In this document: positions 10,580 through 21,820 of the stretch, in pieces
Numbering within the stretch: the stretch's first letter is position 1
Layout of the letters: each line of letters starts with the position of its first letter
Origin: Heligmosomoides polygyrus polygyrus
Taxonomy: Eukaryota > Nematoda > Chromadorea > Rhabditida > Heligmosomidae
DNA length: 64,000 nt
NCBI GenBank assembly: GCA_947396885.1
Contig: OX377206.1
Location: 17,355,114-17,419,113 of the forward strand
Direction of reading: 5' to 3'
Translations under genes and position numbers: made by a program
Notes under the pieces: model-generated
Told to the model about the DNA's origin: nothing
What the model saw: only the letters and a program-made list of their open reading frames with translations
Database searches by the model: none

Positions 10580-11604
10580 GTGAGTTAATAGAATATGCTT
10601 TGTTTTAGTGTGAAATGTTTTATCAATATGAAGTGTATCTTTTAAAATGTATGTAGGGCTTACGTCTATGTAAGCAGCAGCCAAATTGCTACTTACATAG
10701 CCCTTAGCCCTAAATACATTTTTATTTGCGGTAAATACATTTTTTTTGCGCTTAGCGGCTCGGGAGGGGGCACTGTGGTATGGGCCCTATTCGGTATCAC
10801 CGGCTGCGACGCTGTCGCGCCGCGGCACAGCTACGCCGACTTTATGTGTTCAGCGACTCACTCAAGTATAGGCATTCGGGTTGATTGTCGGGTTATAGGA
10901 GCAGGACATGGACCCGATAAGAAGGGCTGTTAGTAGAAAGGCTCAGAGAGCACTATAAAGTGATTGCTGAAGGTGAAAACCAGGAACGTGCTTATTTCCA
11001 CCTTTGACATTCACATTGACAACGCAAATTTTAATTTGGAGAACTAGTTTATATTATTTTCGGCTTTTCTTGTAGGTCTGGAACTGAATTGCATGAGCGA
11101 CCTAATAATTGGGATTGCTGCTTTGAGAATTGATTGGTTAAGCAGATCAAGAAAATCAACTGTCTACCGCAGAACTCCGCTTATATGGGATTTCTTCAAA
11201 ACAAGTGTAACATATCGTGTGAGCCATAAACACTTCGCTAGTTCAACAGACAAGAGAAGCTTATACGCAACGGTGTAAACATTCAAGGAATCGAACTTCC
11301 GGCCACCTTGATAGTTTTTAAGGGAAATGGCCGTTTTCTTCTATTTCAGCCTCCATGTTGGTTTTTGGTTCCCGCCAATTCCTAAATGCTTCTATTCCTG
11401 GCGGTGCTCCCCTTTCTCCACGCAATATCTATATAGATATCTGCTGAGAAAATCCAAAGCAGGGGGCTGAATCGCTAAGGAGCTCCAATAAATGTATTAA
11501 ATGCTGGGAGCGTATTGGTCTGTGTTCCAAATCGTCGAGCGATGATTTCGACCACAGTGAAATCAATTTTTATAAGGAGAGTTTTATAAGGAGCGAACCT
11601 GAAA

Positions 11605-13182
11605 ATGAGTCGAACACTTCGTCGACGCCCTCAAACGGATGCCACAGTTGAGCCACCTGCGAAGATGCAAAGAAGACGCCGATCACTTCGGAATGTGACC
11701 CGTAAGTATAAATGGAAACCATGACAATCCATTCAGTCCATCTACGAAATGCAGTTTTAAACCAGATAATGAATCGCTAGATGCTGCTCGAAAATGACGT
11801 CGAATCCGACCACGATTCAGCGATTCAGAATTTGATAACCGGCAGAATGAGGAAATGCAAGATCAACTTGACTCAGGCGAGAGTGCTTCAAACCGAGTGT
11901 TGGAATGTGCAAGAGTCATCGGATCCCATCGTCCGTTCGCTTACTGCGATAGTAATGCAATAGGCAAATGCAGTACACGCAATATCGGCCGCGGTCAGCA
12001 TTTCTTCTAAACTAAAATTCGTCAAATTGTGACAAACTATAGGGCTACACTATTTCTATTTCCAGTTGGATTCTGTGTTAGAATATGCGCGAGAGAACCG
12101 TGGGATGATGTTACGGAGCGAGGGACTTGTAACGAAAGCAAATTTGCCATGCCTTCCTGAGGGTCTCCGACTTCACGCCGCTAACTTGACTAAGTCGTGG
12201 AGAATCGAGGGCAGCACGCCTTTTAAGGTAAGAAAGTTCGAAAAAATCTGATCTCGCTCATATCTGTTTCTATTTTCATGCGACAAATTTGATTGAACTT
12301 CTGATGCGATGGAAACCGCTAGTCAGAAGTGTCGCCAAAAACGACCACAACTCTCTGTGTACCGACTTCTTCAGGGTGTATCTCGTCCAAGTAGGTTACC
12401 TTGAAAATGACTGAAAATGAAAAATAAATGCACATGTGACCACCTAACATTTTCAGGTTTGCGAACCACCGTCTGTAATCCAACACTACACTTATAGAAC
12501 TATGGGCCGCTACAGAAGAAGTAATGAACTCAGAAACCTTCCGCAAAATGTGGTCGGACCCCTCATAGGGGTGTTTTTGACCATCACATCACTTTGAGTT
12601 ATAAGCCTGAGCCCCCTTATCCGAAACCCGACTTCATCTTTCGTCAGGCTGTTGCTTGGATGGAATGGGACTCGGAGCGGAGGTAGATTTGAATGTCAAG
12701 GACATTATGCGATCCCCACAAGGTAGTCTTTCTAGTAGAATCAGCTAGAGGGAATCTGCTCACCAGTTACACGAACTTTTATTATACATTCAGCTTCTGG
12801 AAGGGATTGGGAAGGAACAAGGAATCAAGGAAAAAAGCCTTCGAGATTCGAAAGAAGCAACGTGCAAACTGGGCGATCTACTGTAGGACCGCACTATCGC
12901 GGGCCATGTAAGTTGGGGCGGTTGAAATCAGATTGCTCAAACAGTTGAATGAACTTAAGCAGTATATGTTTAAGGGCCGACATACGTCAATACGTCGTCA
13001 AAGATGGCGTTCTAACACCACGCCCTGTAAGTATAATATTACTGCCGCTTATACTGCCTGCTAACCAACTGGCCTGATTTTCCTAAGTAACTTACTTACA
13101 GAAACACTATAACTTCGAAATAGAGGTCCCTACCACAAGTGCGATCAATTCGGATGGCGAAGACGATCCTATACCGCAGTAG
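11605..13182 (+). pseudogene. Unrecognised multi-exon gene, probably decaying
   Basis: Several exon-like blocks lie in order. 11605-11700 starts with ATG, encodes a basic Arg-rich N-terminus (RRRRSLRNVT) and ends at GTAAGT. About 11770-11980 encodes an acidic, Gln/Ser-rich stretch but needs at least one frame correction. 12066-12228 lies between TTTCCAG and AAG|GTAAGA. About 12457-12720 starts after ATTTTCAG and ends CAAG|GTAGTC, again with frame changes. About 12972-13026 ends CCT|GTAAGT. 13103-13182 follows CTTACTTACAG and ends in TAG after an acidic tail SDGEDDPIPQ. The splice sites are good, but TGA and shifted frames in exons 2 and 4-5 suggest a pseudogene or sequence errors. No domain is recognised; a host nuclear protein or an unfamiliar transposon protein are both possible. 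Confidence 0.35.
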
Positions 13183-13795
13183 CGACCACAACAAACACTA
13201 ACAGAAGCTCCTGATACTCACTTTTTGCAATATTTCTACTTTCGAAGATCTGAATTTTTGTTAAAATCGTTGTACCATTTGCTTTGCTGTACGAATGTAC
13301 AGTACCGGACGCGTCTTTTGAATAGACGCCGAAAAAACCGCACTTTTGCGGTTTTTGCGTCTTTTTGCTATAACTCGCCCAAAATTCATCCTTTTGAAAA
13401 ACAAAGAGTATATTTGAGCTCAGGAGGTCGAGCTCTATCGTTTGGTGTATACATTTCATGCGAAAGATCAAAAATGGCTAAAATTGAAAACTTGCGCTCC
13501 ATTGAGAAGGCCGGTCGCGGACGAGTTGTCTGCCGCAAGGCGCCAAAATCTGTTGCATGCTCACAATTCCTCTAATTTGAGGTGTTTTGAGAAACGGATG
13601 GTACCGTTCGATTCGTCTCGTCGAGATCTACACAACCATGCATACAATATCGCCAGACTACCGCATTTTCGCAGTGGGTGGTCAAAGATGACTAGAGCAG
13701 ACTTTTTGCCACTGCGGAAGCTTATATTCCAGGACTTGCATGTTCTCGAAGCATCTCAAGCATGGCGTAAAGTGTTCTGTCATGCCGGGAATCCT
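13183..13795. other. No gene recognised
   Basis: Several overlapping open frames of 100-130 codons occur on both strands, but none has a recognisable domain and they contradict one another. Nothing else is visible before the tandem repeats. Confidence 0.4.
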
Positions 13796-14155
13796 CTAGG
13801 AGTGCGCCGTGCACAATGCATATAGGATCGAACCTATCAATCGAGGGGGGGGGGGAACAGTTTGTAGAGTGAGCATTTAGGGAGATTTATGAGAAATTCT
13901 CAGCCGCCCTATTCAGGAATTGCTGTACTCCGTTTCGGCGAGACTTTGGAGTGCGCTGTGCACAATGTATATAGGATCGAACCTATCAATCGACTGGGCG
14001 CGACAGCTCGTAGAGTGGGCGTTTAGAGAGTTTTTGTCTGAAATTCGCAGCCGCCCTACTCAGGATTTGCTGTACTCTGTCCGGCGAGACCTAGGAGTGC
14101 GCCGGGAGCAATGCATATAGAATCGAACCTATCAATCGTGTGGGGCAACCGCCCG
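13796..14155. repeat. About 148-bp tandem repeat, 2.5 copies
   Basis: The landmark GGAGTGCGC...CAATG followed by ATATAGGATCGAACCTATCA recurs at about 13798, 13948 and 14093, giving periods of 150 and 145. Each unit contains the palindromic core GGATCGAACCTATC-like and a CAGCCGCCCTA box. An 11-G run (13845-13855) interrupts unit 1. Confidence 0.8.
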
Positions 14156-14161
14156 CAGATT

Positions 14162-16277
14162 GCGCGCGCGGGCGTTTTCAGAGCGCAGTAACTCTGTCAA
14201 ATTCGAATCGTTTCGGCTGTAACTCTTGGGTCTTGTAGTAGGTAGAAGGGTCTAATGGTACGCTAAAGCAGAGCGGGGTAGCTTAGGAAGAGGCAATGTT
14301 ACAGGGGTGCGAACATGAAGGTGAGGCTTGTGTGACGTATTTTTTCCGATTTTGGTGGACCATTGCGGGAAGACGCGGCAAGCTAACAGCCTCAAAACGC
14401 GTAGGCGAACAGGCCGTTTAGGGTACTTTACAATTACATGCTCAGAATACCTCAGCTGCCTAAACTGCCTTAGCTTCAGCTGCCAGTTTGAAGCGGCAGA
14501 AGGTAGCAGTTAGAGTTTCTTGCGCTCTCACTCGGCCAGAATTGAGTTTTCGACACAAGCAATGGTACCACTCTGTTCACCATAAAAAGCGCTATCGAAC
14601 GGTATCAATTTCGAGCGATTTCGGGATCATCAATTTTTTGACGGTTTCCCATCGAGGACGAGGCCGCTCGAGACCGCGTCCAGCGGCAGGCGGACGATGA
14701 CGTCATCGAAAATCGATGGCTTGAAATTGTGCCACGCTTGATACCATTCGATAGAGCTTCTCATGCTGAATTGAAGGGTGTTATTAAGAGCAGTCGGAAC
14801 TGTAATCTGGGCGAGTAAGAGCGAGGAGAACATCGAGCGTTGTTGGACTAAATTGCACGCGCAGGCGTGTTCGGAGCGCGGTAACTCTGTCAGCTTCCAA
14901 TCTTTCTAGCTGGAATGTGTGGATTCCGTAGGCAGTAATATGCTCTAGTAAAACGCCAAAGCACAGCAAATTATCTTACGAATTGGTAAGGTTACGGCGG
15001 TGCGAAAATGCAGGTTGGGCATGTGTGACACGATTTTTTCAGATTTCGGTCGACCGCTGCGCGTGCACGAGGCGAGCTAACGGCATATAAACCCGCGGAC
15101 GAGTAAAGCACCGAAGGCACTTTACGATGACGTGCTCGCAGCTCTCTAGATGCTTAAACTGCTTTAGCACAATCTGCCATTTTGGAGCGGCAGACTGCAG
15201 CGGTGAAGCTTCTTCCGCCCTTACTCGCCCATGTTCGAGTTTTCGAGCCCCAGCCAGGGCATCATTCTGTTCAGGCTCGAAAAGCCCTATCGAACAGTAT
15301 CAATGCGGATCAATTTGAAAGCATCGATTTTTTGACAGTTTCTCATCGAAGACGGCCGCGCCAGACAGACGATGACGTCATCGAAAATCGATGTTTCCGA
15401 AATTGGTCGAGTTTGATACCGTTTCATAGAGCTTTTCGTGCTGAATTGAACGGTGTTACTATGAGTCGCGAGAACTGTTATCTGGGCGAGCAACAGCACG
15501 AAGAACATAGACTGTTGTTGTGCTAAATTGGACGCACGGGCATTTTTCTGAGCGCAATACTCCGCCACATTTGAATCTTTCCGGCTGCGACTTGTAGGTT
15601 TTGTAAGCAGTAGAATTTTAAAGGAGTGCGCTGAAACATAGCAAAGTAGCTTATGATTGTACAAAGTTACAGCGGTGCGAAAATGCAGGTAAACCTTGTG
15701 TGACACGATTTTTTCCGATTTCAGTCGACCACTGTGGGTATGCACGATCAGCTAATGGCCTACGAATGCATAGGCTATCAAAGCAGTTAAGCTGCTTTAC
15801 GATGAAGTGCCCATAGCTCCTCATCTCTCTAACCTGCATTAGTCCCAGCTCCCATTTTGGACGGAGGGCAGCGACGAAGATTCTTCCGCTTTTACTCGCC
15901 CATGTGCGAGATTTCGAGCCCCAGCCAGGGTACCATTCTGTTCAGCTCGAAAAGCCCTATCGAACAGTGTCAATGTCGATCATTTCGGGAAAATTGATTT
16001 TTTGACAATTTCCCTCGGGGACGAGGGCGCTCTTCGCAGAGCCTGCCCGGACGGTGACGTCATCGAAAGTCGACGATTTCGAAATTGGCCAAATTTTCTT
16101 GCCCAATCTTCGTCTAAAATCGTTTTAGGGGTTATTTGGGGCGCTGATTACGAATTCACTTCTTTAACATTCTACTGCTTACAAAACCCACAAGTCGCAG
16201 CCGGAAAGATTCAATGTGGCGGAGTTATTGCGCTCAGAAAATGCCCGTGCGTCCAATTTAGCACAACAACAGTCTAT
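14162..16277. repeat. About 0.68-kb tandem repeat, three units plus an inverted end
   Basis: Unit 1 is 14162-14854, unit 2 is 14855-15530 and unit 3 is 15531-about 16130, defined by the start motif G[C/G]GCG.GCGTTTTC.GAGCGC. Divergence between units is high. Each carries a conserved GATGACGTCATCGAAAATCG core (about 14694, 15368, 16053), including the palindrome TGACGTCA. After unit 3, 16166-16277 is the reverse complement of 15505-15617, so the array turns back on itself just before the gap. Overlapping open frames here are not conserved between units in a way that suggests protein coding. Confidence 0.75.
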
Positions 16278-16477
16278 NNNNNNNNNNNNNNNNNNNNNNN
16301 NNNNNNNNNNNNNNNNNNNNNNNNNNNNNNNNNNNNNNNNNNNNNNNNNNNNNNNNNNNNNNNNNNNNNNNNNNNNNNNNNNNNNNNNNNNNNNNNNNNN
16401 NNNNNNNNNNNNNNNNNNNNNNNNNNNNNNNNNNNNNNNNNNNNNNNNNNNNNNNNNNNNNNNNNNNNNNNNNNNNN
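16278..16477. other. Assembly gap (200 N)
   Basis: Exactly 200 Ns. The left flank is an inverted copy of sequence 650 bases upstream, so the gap sits in a tandem/inverted repeat. Its true length is unknown. Confidence 0.99.
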
Positions 16478-16565
16478 TGTACGAATGTAGTAAAGTTGGT
16501 GTAAATAAATTTGTATAACTCCGCCATGTTCTTATCACAGAAGCATTTTCATCAATGTAACGCTA

Positions 16566-16970
16566 AACCGAACTTGCGCGCACCCTTCAGTACTTGAGCA
16601 CTACCCTCACTCGAAATTAGTACCTCCACCACTGGTAGTACTCCCACTACTACTCGTGCTCCTAACAGTACTCTCAGCACCAACTCCCACTACTTCTAGT
16701 TTTCCCACTATTTTCTACTACTTTAACTTTTGCTACACCGATCACTTCTCGAACTTATAACTTATATCGAGTTCTAAGTCCGAGAAGTGGTCGGTGGAGC
16801 AGAAGTTAAAGTAGTAGAAAATAGTGGAAAAACTAGAAGTAGTGGGAGTTGGTGCTGAGAGTACTGTTAGGAGCACGAGTAGTAGTGGGAGTACTACCAA
16901 TGGTGGAGGTACTAGTACGAGTGAGGGTAGTGCTCAAGTACTGAAGGGTGCGCGCAGGTTCGGTTCGCGT
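16566..16970. repeat. Long near-perfect hairpin
   Basis: Left arm 16566-about 16758 and right arm about 16776-16970 are inverted copies with few mismatches. Outer ends pair as AACCGAACTTGCGCGCACCC with its complement near 16950; inner ends pair as CGATCACTTCTCG with CGAGAAGTGGTCG, leaving a loop of about 25-30 bases (AACTTATAACTTATATCGAG region). Both arms are made of ACT/AGT trinucleotides, so transcripts would be serine/threonine-rich in one frame, but no gene structure exists. A foldback MITE is the likely identity. Confidence 0.8.
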
Positions 16971-17023
16971 ATTTGCGCAGCACGTGCTGCGGGGAGCATG
17001 GAAGGGTCTCCCTTCAAAGTGAG

Positions 17024-17155
17024 CAGGATGTGCTCCCAGCTCCGGCAGAATGTCCTGCCGAAATCTGCAGAATGTGCTGCCCAAATCTGCAGAATCTCCT
17101 GCCCAGCTCCCGCAATGTCCTGCCGAGCTGCGAGACTACCTCCTGCCCTCAAAGA
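17024..17155. repeat. GCAGAATGT-type minisatellite
   Basis: Degenerate repeats of about 26-30 bases with core CTGC[C/G][C/G]AAATCTGCAGAATG and variants CAGCTCC.GC..TGTCCTGCC. Coding frames through it are repeat artefacts. Confidence 0.55.
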
Positions 17156-17239
17156 GGATGACCGGATGATCGAGATGACCAAGGTGCTGCTAGCTCGGCA
17201 GGTGGTTCCGCCCACTTTTGCAATTGTTGGGCCGTGTCC

Positions 17240-17935
17240 CGGAGATAAGAACGCCCCATCTACGGCCCAAGTACTCCCGTGGCGTCAGAGTAGGCTCCCA
17301 GCCTATATAAATCCGAGGCGTGGAGCCGATATTAGGTGACATTAGTTGGTGAACTCGCCTAGAATTGTAGGTGGCAAGGCTGAACAGTACGAGGGGGGAG
17401 GGGTGAGGGGCGCGTTGTCGACGGTGGACGAAGTGTTAACTCACAAAAGACTGACAGGGTACATGATGGAACTCATCTGTACAAAGCGACAGGTGGATAT
17501 GATCGCCAGCCCAGTCTCCGGGTGTTTGTATTCGATGACCTCTTATTCAACGCTTCAACTTTTACGTATAAAGGTGCAAGGGCCACGCAAGAAGCTTTCA
17601 GGGTTGCTGATTCCCAGAAGGTGGAAACAACAAAAAGGATAGCGTTAATCTGTCACCATAAGGGGCTCGTCATGCCTGCTCCTAGCAACGCGTTTCTAGA
17701 AGACCTATTTGGAAGTCTTCTCTCCAGCTGCCTCATGCGCCGCTATCCGCAGAAGTTGAAGCTGTTAGGTGAACGTCATCGCACATCCATTTTCAACGCA
17801 TGTAGCGCTGGCTCTCTAGTACTAACATCCATCTGTCACCTATTATCGTTAATCTGCGTTGGCACCACATGATGTGACAAAACAGCTCGGGTAGAAAACC
17901 GACCAGTGTGGTACTCGTCGAAAAAATATTGTTAG
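17240..17935 (+). repeat. TATA-bearing dispersed repeat, copy a
   Basis: First of about six copies of a 0.7-0.8 kb repeat. It starts with a promoter-like block: CTCCCAGCC, a TATATAA box (17304-17310), then GGAGCCGA[C/T]ATTAG about 20-25 bases downstream, a spacing typical of a pol II start. It ends near GGGTAGAAA..CGACCAGTG. Other copies are at 34341-35150, 38861-39655, 42781-43052, 43826-44505 and a fragment at 35880-35967. In this copy a serine-protease terminal exon lies just beyond on the minus strand. No complete protein is encoded. Confidence 0.7.
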
Positions 17936-17965
17936 GACCTCAGTTAATTGGTTAGTATGAAGTTA

Positions 17966-18183
17966 AACTGTATCTCTATTAATTTCCGTGGTATTTTCAC
18001 AAGGATTTCTGCCAAGCGATATTGGATCCGAAGTCGACAGAGCGCCTATTATTGTATATCTGCCGTTTGCTTCCCTTTGAAAGAGTGGACCGCCTCTGTC
18101 GCCCTGAAAAGCACTCGCTAATAGTTAAAGAGAACCCGGACCTTTCACTTTTGGAACTTTGAGTTTTCTTACCGACGTATCTG
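17966..18183 (-). pseudogene. Trypsin-like (S1) serine protease, terminal exon copy
   Basis: On the minus strand an acceptor GTTTTACAG is followed by sequence that, in one frame, reads AFQGDRGGPLFQREANGRYT and later GRNPCENTT before a TAA stop (about 17966). GDSGGPL is the active-site motif of chymotrypsin-fold (S1) proteases; here the nucleophile Ser is Arg (GDRGGP), so this copy could not be catalytic. Near-identical sequence with an intact GDSGGP lies at 42555-42772 and 43607-43824. No upstream exons with His or Asp catalytic residues are recognised. Its repeated partnership with the TATA-bearing repeat suggests segmental duplication or capture. Confidence 0.55.
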
Positions 18184-18609
18184 TAAAACAAAAGAGTAAG
18201 CCTTTATCCGATTTCTTCTAATGTCACGTTATTCTAACATTAAGACTCATCCAGATGTTCGTAAAATTTCATTTGTTGCCACAACACATTTAAAAGAAAA
18301 GCCGAAGCCATTTTTGAAGAAAACGGGAGTATCTCCCTGTCAGTCTACTTTTCAAAACTAGATATTACTGATATTGGTCAAGTGCAAGGTAGCTTATAGT
18401 CGTGGTGTATGGAGGTGTGCTTCTGTTCAACCAACTCTTTGCACTTACTTTCATATAGAAATGCTCCTCCAGGTGCGAGTTGCATCGCATGAGTGTGGGC
18501 AAAAATACCTGGAGAAATTGCTCGTGACTTCTAGTGTTATGCGTGTGAAGAGGTATTACAATCACATCGTATTGCAGCAACTGCGTGCCGTATAACCTTG
18601 CAATCCAGG

Positions 18610-18849
18610 TGCAACAATGCTTGACTGCAGTGGTGGGTTGTTCTTTTGCGGTAGACTCCTTGTGTTGCGTAGACTCCTCTATTAGCTGAATTGTACCGCG
18701 TAGCGGTAGAAATACAACAGAACTCTACTCTACGTAATGAAGTGATCTACTGTGTGGTGATAGTGATGTATAGTTATATGATACTGACGTGTTGTTCTTC
18801 GTCTTCATTCCCGGTATGACGTCTTCTTGCCTTTCGTAATCCTCGATAC
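18610..18849 (-). repeat. 3' LTR of the minus-strand BEL/Pao element B
   Basis: Read on the minus strand, a polypurine tract (GGGGAGGGGGGGGGGAG, about 18850-18866) is followed by a region ending in CAAGCATTGTTGCA (18610). A related LTR ends the same way at 22951 (plus strand) and at 33225, where a tRNA-Gly-like primer site follows, so the end is well placed. The exact start is not fixed. The stretch holding GTACCGCGTAGCGGTAG is conserved with 22830-22890. Confidence 0.6.
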
Positions 18850-18869
18850 TCCCCCCCCCCTCCCCAGCG

Positions 18870-19330
18870 ACGAGGAAGGTGAGGTGAATACTAGGATATG
18901 GTTGGAGATGAGGTAATTGGTGTTATGTGTGGAGAGGTGAGGTAATTTGTGATGGTTCGGTACTTCTGGTTGTTCATTCGGCGGCTGATGGTAGAGGTGT
19001 TGGTTGTTCTGATGGTAGGGTGTTGGTGATGGTTCTTCGTTTCTGGATGTCGTTCGGTGGTTCAGGTGGTAGGTGTATTGGTGGTAGTTCGGCGTTTCTG
19101 GATGTCGATCGGAATGTGGTGGTAGGTGCATTCGCGGTGTCTCGGTTGGTGCTGGTCTTGGTGTAGGAGTGGGTAGTAGGCGTCCGTGTGGTGCATTGTT
19201 GATGGTTATGTTGGTTTGGTTCATTGCTGGGTTCGGACAGACGATCATAATGTAGAGCAGAAACCATTTCGCCGAATGAGGTTTCGGTTTCCGTGAAGAG
19301 AGCGATGTTGCTGTTTTCTTCGTGTATGAA
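18870..19330 (-). pseudogene. Pro/His/Thr-rich 3' coding tail of element B
   Basis: Downstream of the integrase C-terminus the minus-strand frame stays open through YNLRPRHPISY (a motif often found near the end of BEL/Pao pol), a hydrophobic WFLLYIMIVC stretch, and then a Pro/His/Thr/Asn-rich region that coincides with a degenerate about 75-bp tandem repeat (19000-19170). This could be the start of an envelope-like gene replaced by repeat expansion, or simple low-complexity coding drift. It ends at about 18805 near the polypurine tract. Confidence 0.4.
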
Positions 19331-19840
19331 ATGGGATGTCGAGGACGAAGGTTATAGCGTGATGTTGTATCAAGCCGCTCGTTGATGTGTTGATTGTGTT
19401 GGTTTTGGAACGTTGTAGAAGTTATGTGTGTGTAGAAGGCGGTGTTAATCTGTAGTGATGTGATAAGGTTCACCGGGCAACGAATCTTTCGTCGAATAGA
19501 AGTTATAAGTTCCACCTCTCGAATTGCTCCATCGCTGCCAGTTTTTGTTTTTATGATTCTAGCCAAGCAGCAGTCATTTCGTGGGAGTATGTGCAAGAAT
19601 TATGGGGTTTTGTTTTTTCTTCATCGAGAGTGGAGTTCCCCATGCGTCCTTTTGATCTCCAGATCATTTGTGGGTCTAAATAGGGGCGAAGAGAGTTCTC
19701 CATAGTTTTTCGATAATTTTCTGTTAGATGCACGGATTGATAATGTTGTATGATGATGAGCCGTGCGTTGCGAATGTCGATGGTCTGTAGGATTGGTATT
19801 CCATCTGTCATAGTACATAGCTCAGGGATATTTCCATAGA
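19331..19840 (-). pseudogene. Element B integrase remnant with catalytic core deleted
   Basis: The integrase N-terminal part (ARLIIIQHYQS, IWRSKGRMGNS near 19650-19770, minus strand) runs directly into the C-terminal signature ILPRND.CLARIIKTK.GSDG (19480-19600). In a full BEL/Pao integrase several hundred residues with the Asp, Asp, Glu core lie between. They are missing, so about 0.8-0.9 kb has been deleted, together with a frame change at the junction. Element B therefore cannot integrate by itself. Confidence 0.65.
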
Positions 19841-20092
19841 TAAGATTTCGTGCCTCTTCTGACAGTCGCCTCAGTAGCTTGTTGATAAAGTCATCGTATA
19901 TGCTGTTGTTCTGATGGCTTCTGAAAGTGAGCTATAGCTTCGCAGATTCAGTAGGTTGCTGTCAAAATCTGTTGATGTAACAGCATTTAGCGGTATTTCC
20001 ATAGGTGTTTTTTGCAGTTCTTTTGGTTCATGCGTGTAGAAGCGATTGGTCCATTCGTTGACTGGAGTACGTAGAAACATTGGACCTAACCA

Positions 20093-21561
20093 TCAGAAGT
20101 GATCGTGCAGTTGTTCTCGAGGTACTCCTCGCGTACCAGCATCGGCAGGGTTCTCCTTTGTGTTGACATAAGCGAAGCGTACTGAAACTCCGTCTTGTGT
20201 GAACGCTTGTACGATTCGTCGAATTTCTCTGGGTTTGTTTGATACGAGTACCCTAGGACTGGATTTTTTCGGTGATGAAGAGAGCCAGCTCAAAGTGATT
20301 TGTCAGTCAGAGAATGTGAATACAGTCGATGGTGCCCTTGATAATTTGGATGGTTGCGTTTTCAAGGCTTCGTACACCGACCAGGAGATTCTTGTTGCCA
20401 TAGTCAAAGCGTTCATTTTCATTTTTGGCATCGTGGCTGTCTTATCTGATAGAAGTTTGCATTTCGCCATGAGTAGTGTAGATTGCTCTTCGTTAACGAT
20501 ATAAGCACAAGCTGCTATTGCAATTTCACTAGCGTCCTCAAAAACTGCCACGTTGTAATTGCTATCGTTTCGTAAGTTTCCTCGAAAGTGTGTATTCGAA
20601 ACCGATCGCGTTATTGCAAATTGCTTTCCACTGCCTTTGAAGGTCGTCTCGTAGGATGGAGTCCCATTTTAGGTTGTATTTCCATACGGTTTGTTGGAAA
20701 TGTTTTACCTGCGTGAGTAGCGATACTCGCCATCCTAAGGGGTCGTATATTGAAGCGATTTGACGTGCCCCATTCTTTTCGTCACGTTCTGAATGGGTGA
20801 GAAATTGCATTTGATATGTATGACATCTTCCTCTGAGTTCCATGCCTTCCCAAACACCTTTTGTGTTTTTTATTTTGCACGTGCTTTCTTGTAGATTTAC
20901 ATGATTGGCCAGAAATTCGCCTAAGTTCATTCTTATTTCATTGAAGATTTGACGAAATGCAGTGATCTTGTTATGGAGGGCTTCTGGCGTGGCAGCAGTT
21001 AGTTGTCCACGTACAATTTGTCCCGTATTTCTTGAGCAAGATTTTGGTCTTGTACAGCGTAGTTCAGGTAGTGGTATATTGTTGCTGCTAAGAGAAATGG
21101 AGAAACATTCAATCCGATAGTGACTCTGGTGAAGCGATAAGTTACTAGGTTATCGACTGTAGTGAGTAACTCGACATTTCGGACCCATAAAAACCGAGTG
21201 GCGTCGCGATCAACTTTATGGAGTCGAACTTGCAGGAACGCTTTCTCTACATCTAACGTCGATACGTAAGGCTGTAAGCGAAACGTATCAACATGATGTA
21301 TATATCTGGGAGGACCAATGGTCCTTGGTGGAGGATGTCGTTGAGTGATTGACAGTCCTTGTAGTGGGATGAGGCGTCAAAAACAATCCACAACTTTGTC
21401 GTTTCCTTATGTGGTGTCAATATTGATTGATAAGGAATGTAGTGCGTGATTGGACCATCTCCTGGTTTGTTGTTGGGAATCTCTTCTATTGTTCCCTTTT
21501 CCAATTGTGCATGGAATGTGGAATTGCAGTCGTGAAATAAATTTGGGTTTGCTCTCAGCAT
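20093..21561 (-). pseudogene. Element B reverse transcriptase and RNase H (broken)
   Basis: Minus-strand landmarks in order: KLWIVFDASSHY and SLNDILHQGP (about 21370-21440), LDVEKAF (21250, first RT Asp), ATRFLWVRN, then KLYVDN at about 21000 followed by a stop, IASIYDPLG (about 20740), VFEDASEIA (RNase H first Asp), PKMKMNALTMA and NPADAGTRG (about 20140). At least three frame changes and several stops separate them. The polymerase box is YVDN, the same as in the young element at 51.5-63.5 kb. Confidence 0.75.
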
Positions 21562-21820
21562 GTTGATGACTCTCTGTAGGCATCTTAGAGCGATTCGTTT
21601 AATATTTGGTAACGGTGGGTGATGGCCCTTGTATGGCAGGCGAACGTAGTATCCGTCGTCGCGGCGTTCAATTGTGTCTTTGAAGAATTTCTGTATTTGT
21701 GCATTAGTGGCAGCTTCTCTGCCTTTTTAGTTCCAGTGAACTCGCAAATACCTGCTGAGTCCATTGTCCAGTACTTGTTCCATCGAGTTAATTCATCTTA
21801 GAAGTTTGGGAAGGTGTTGA

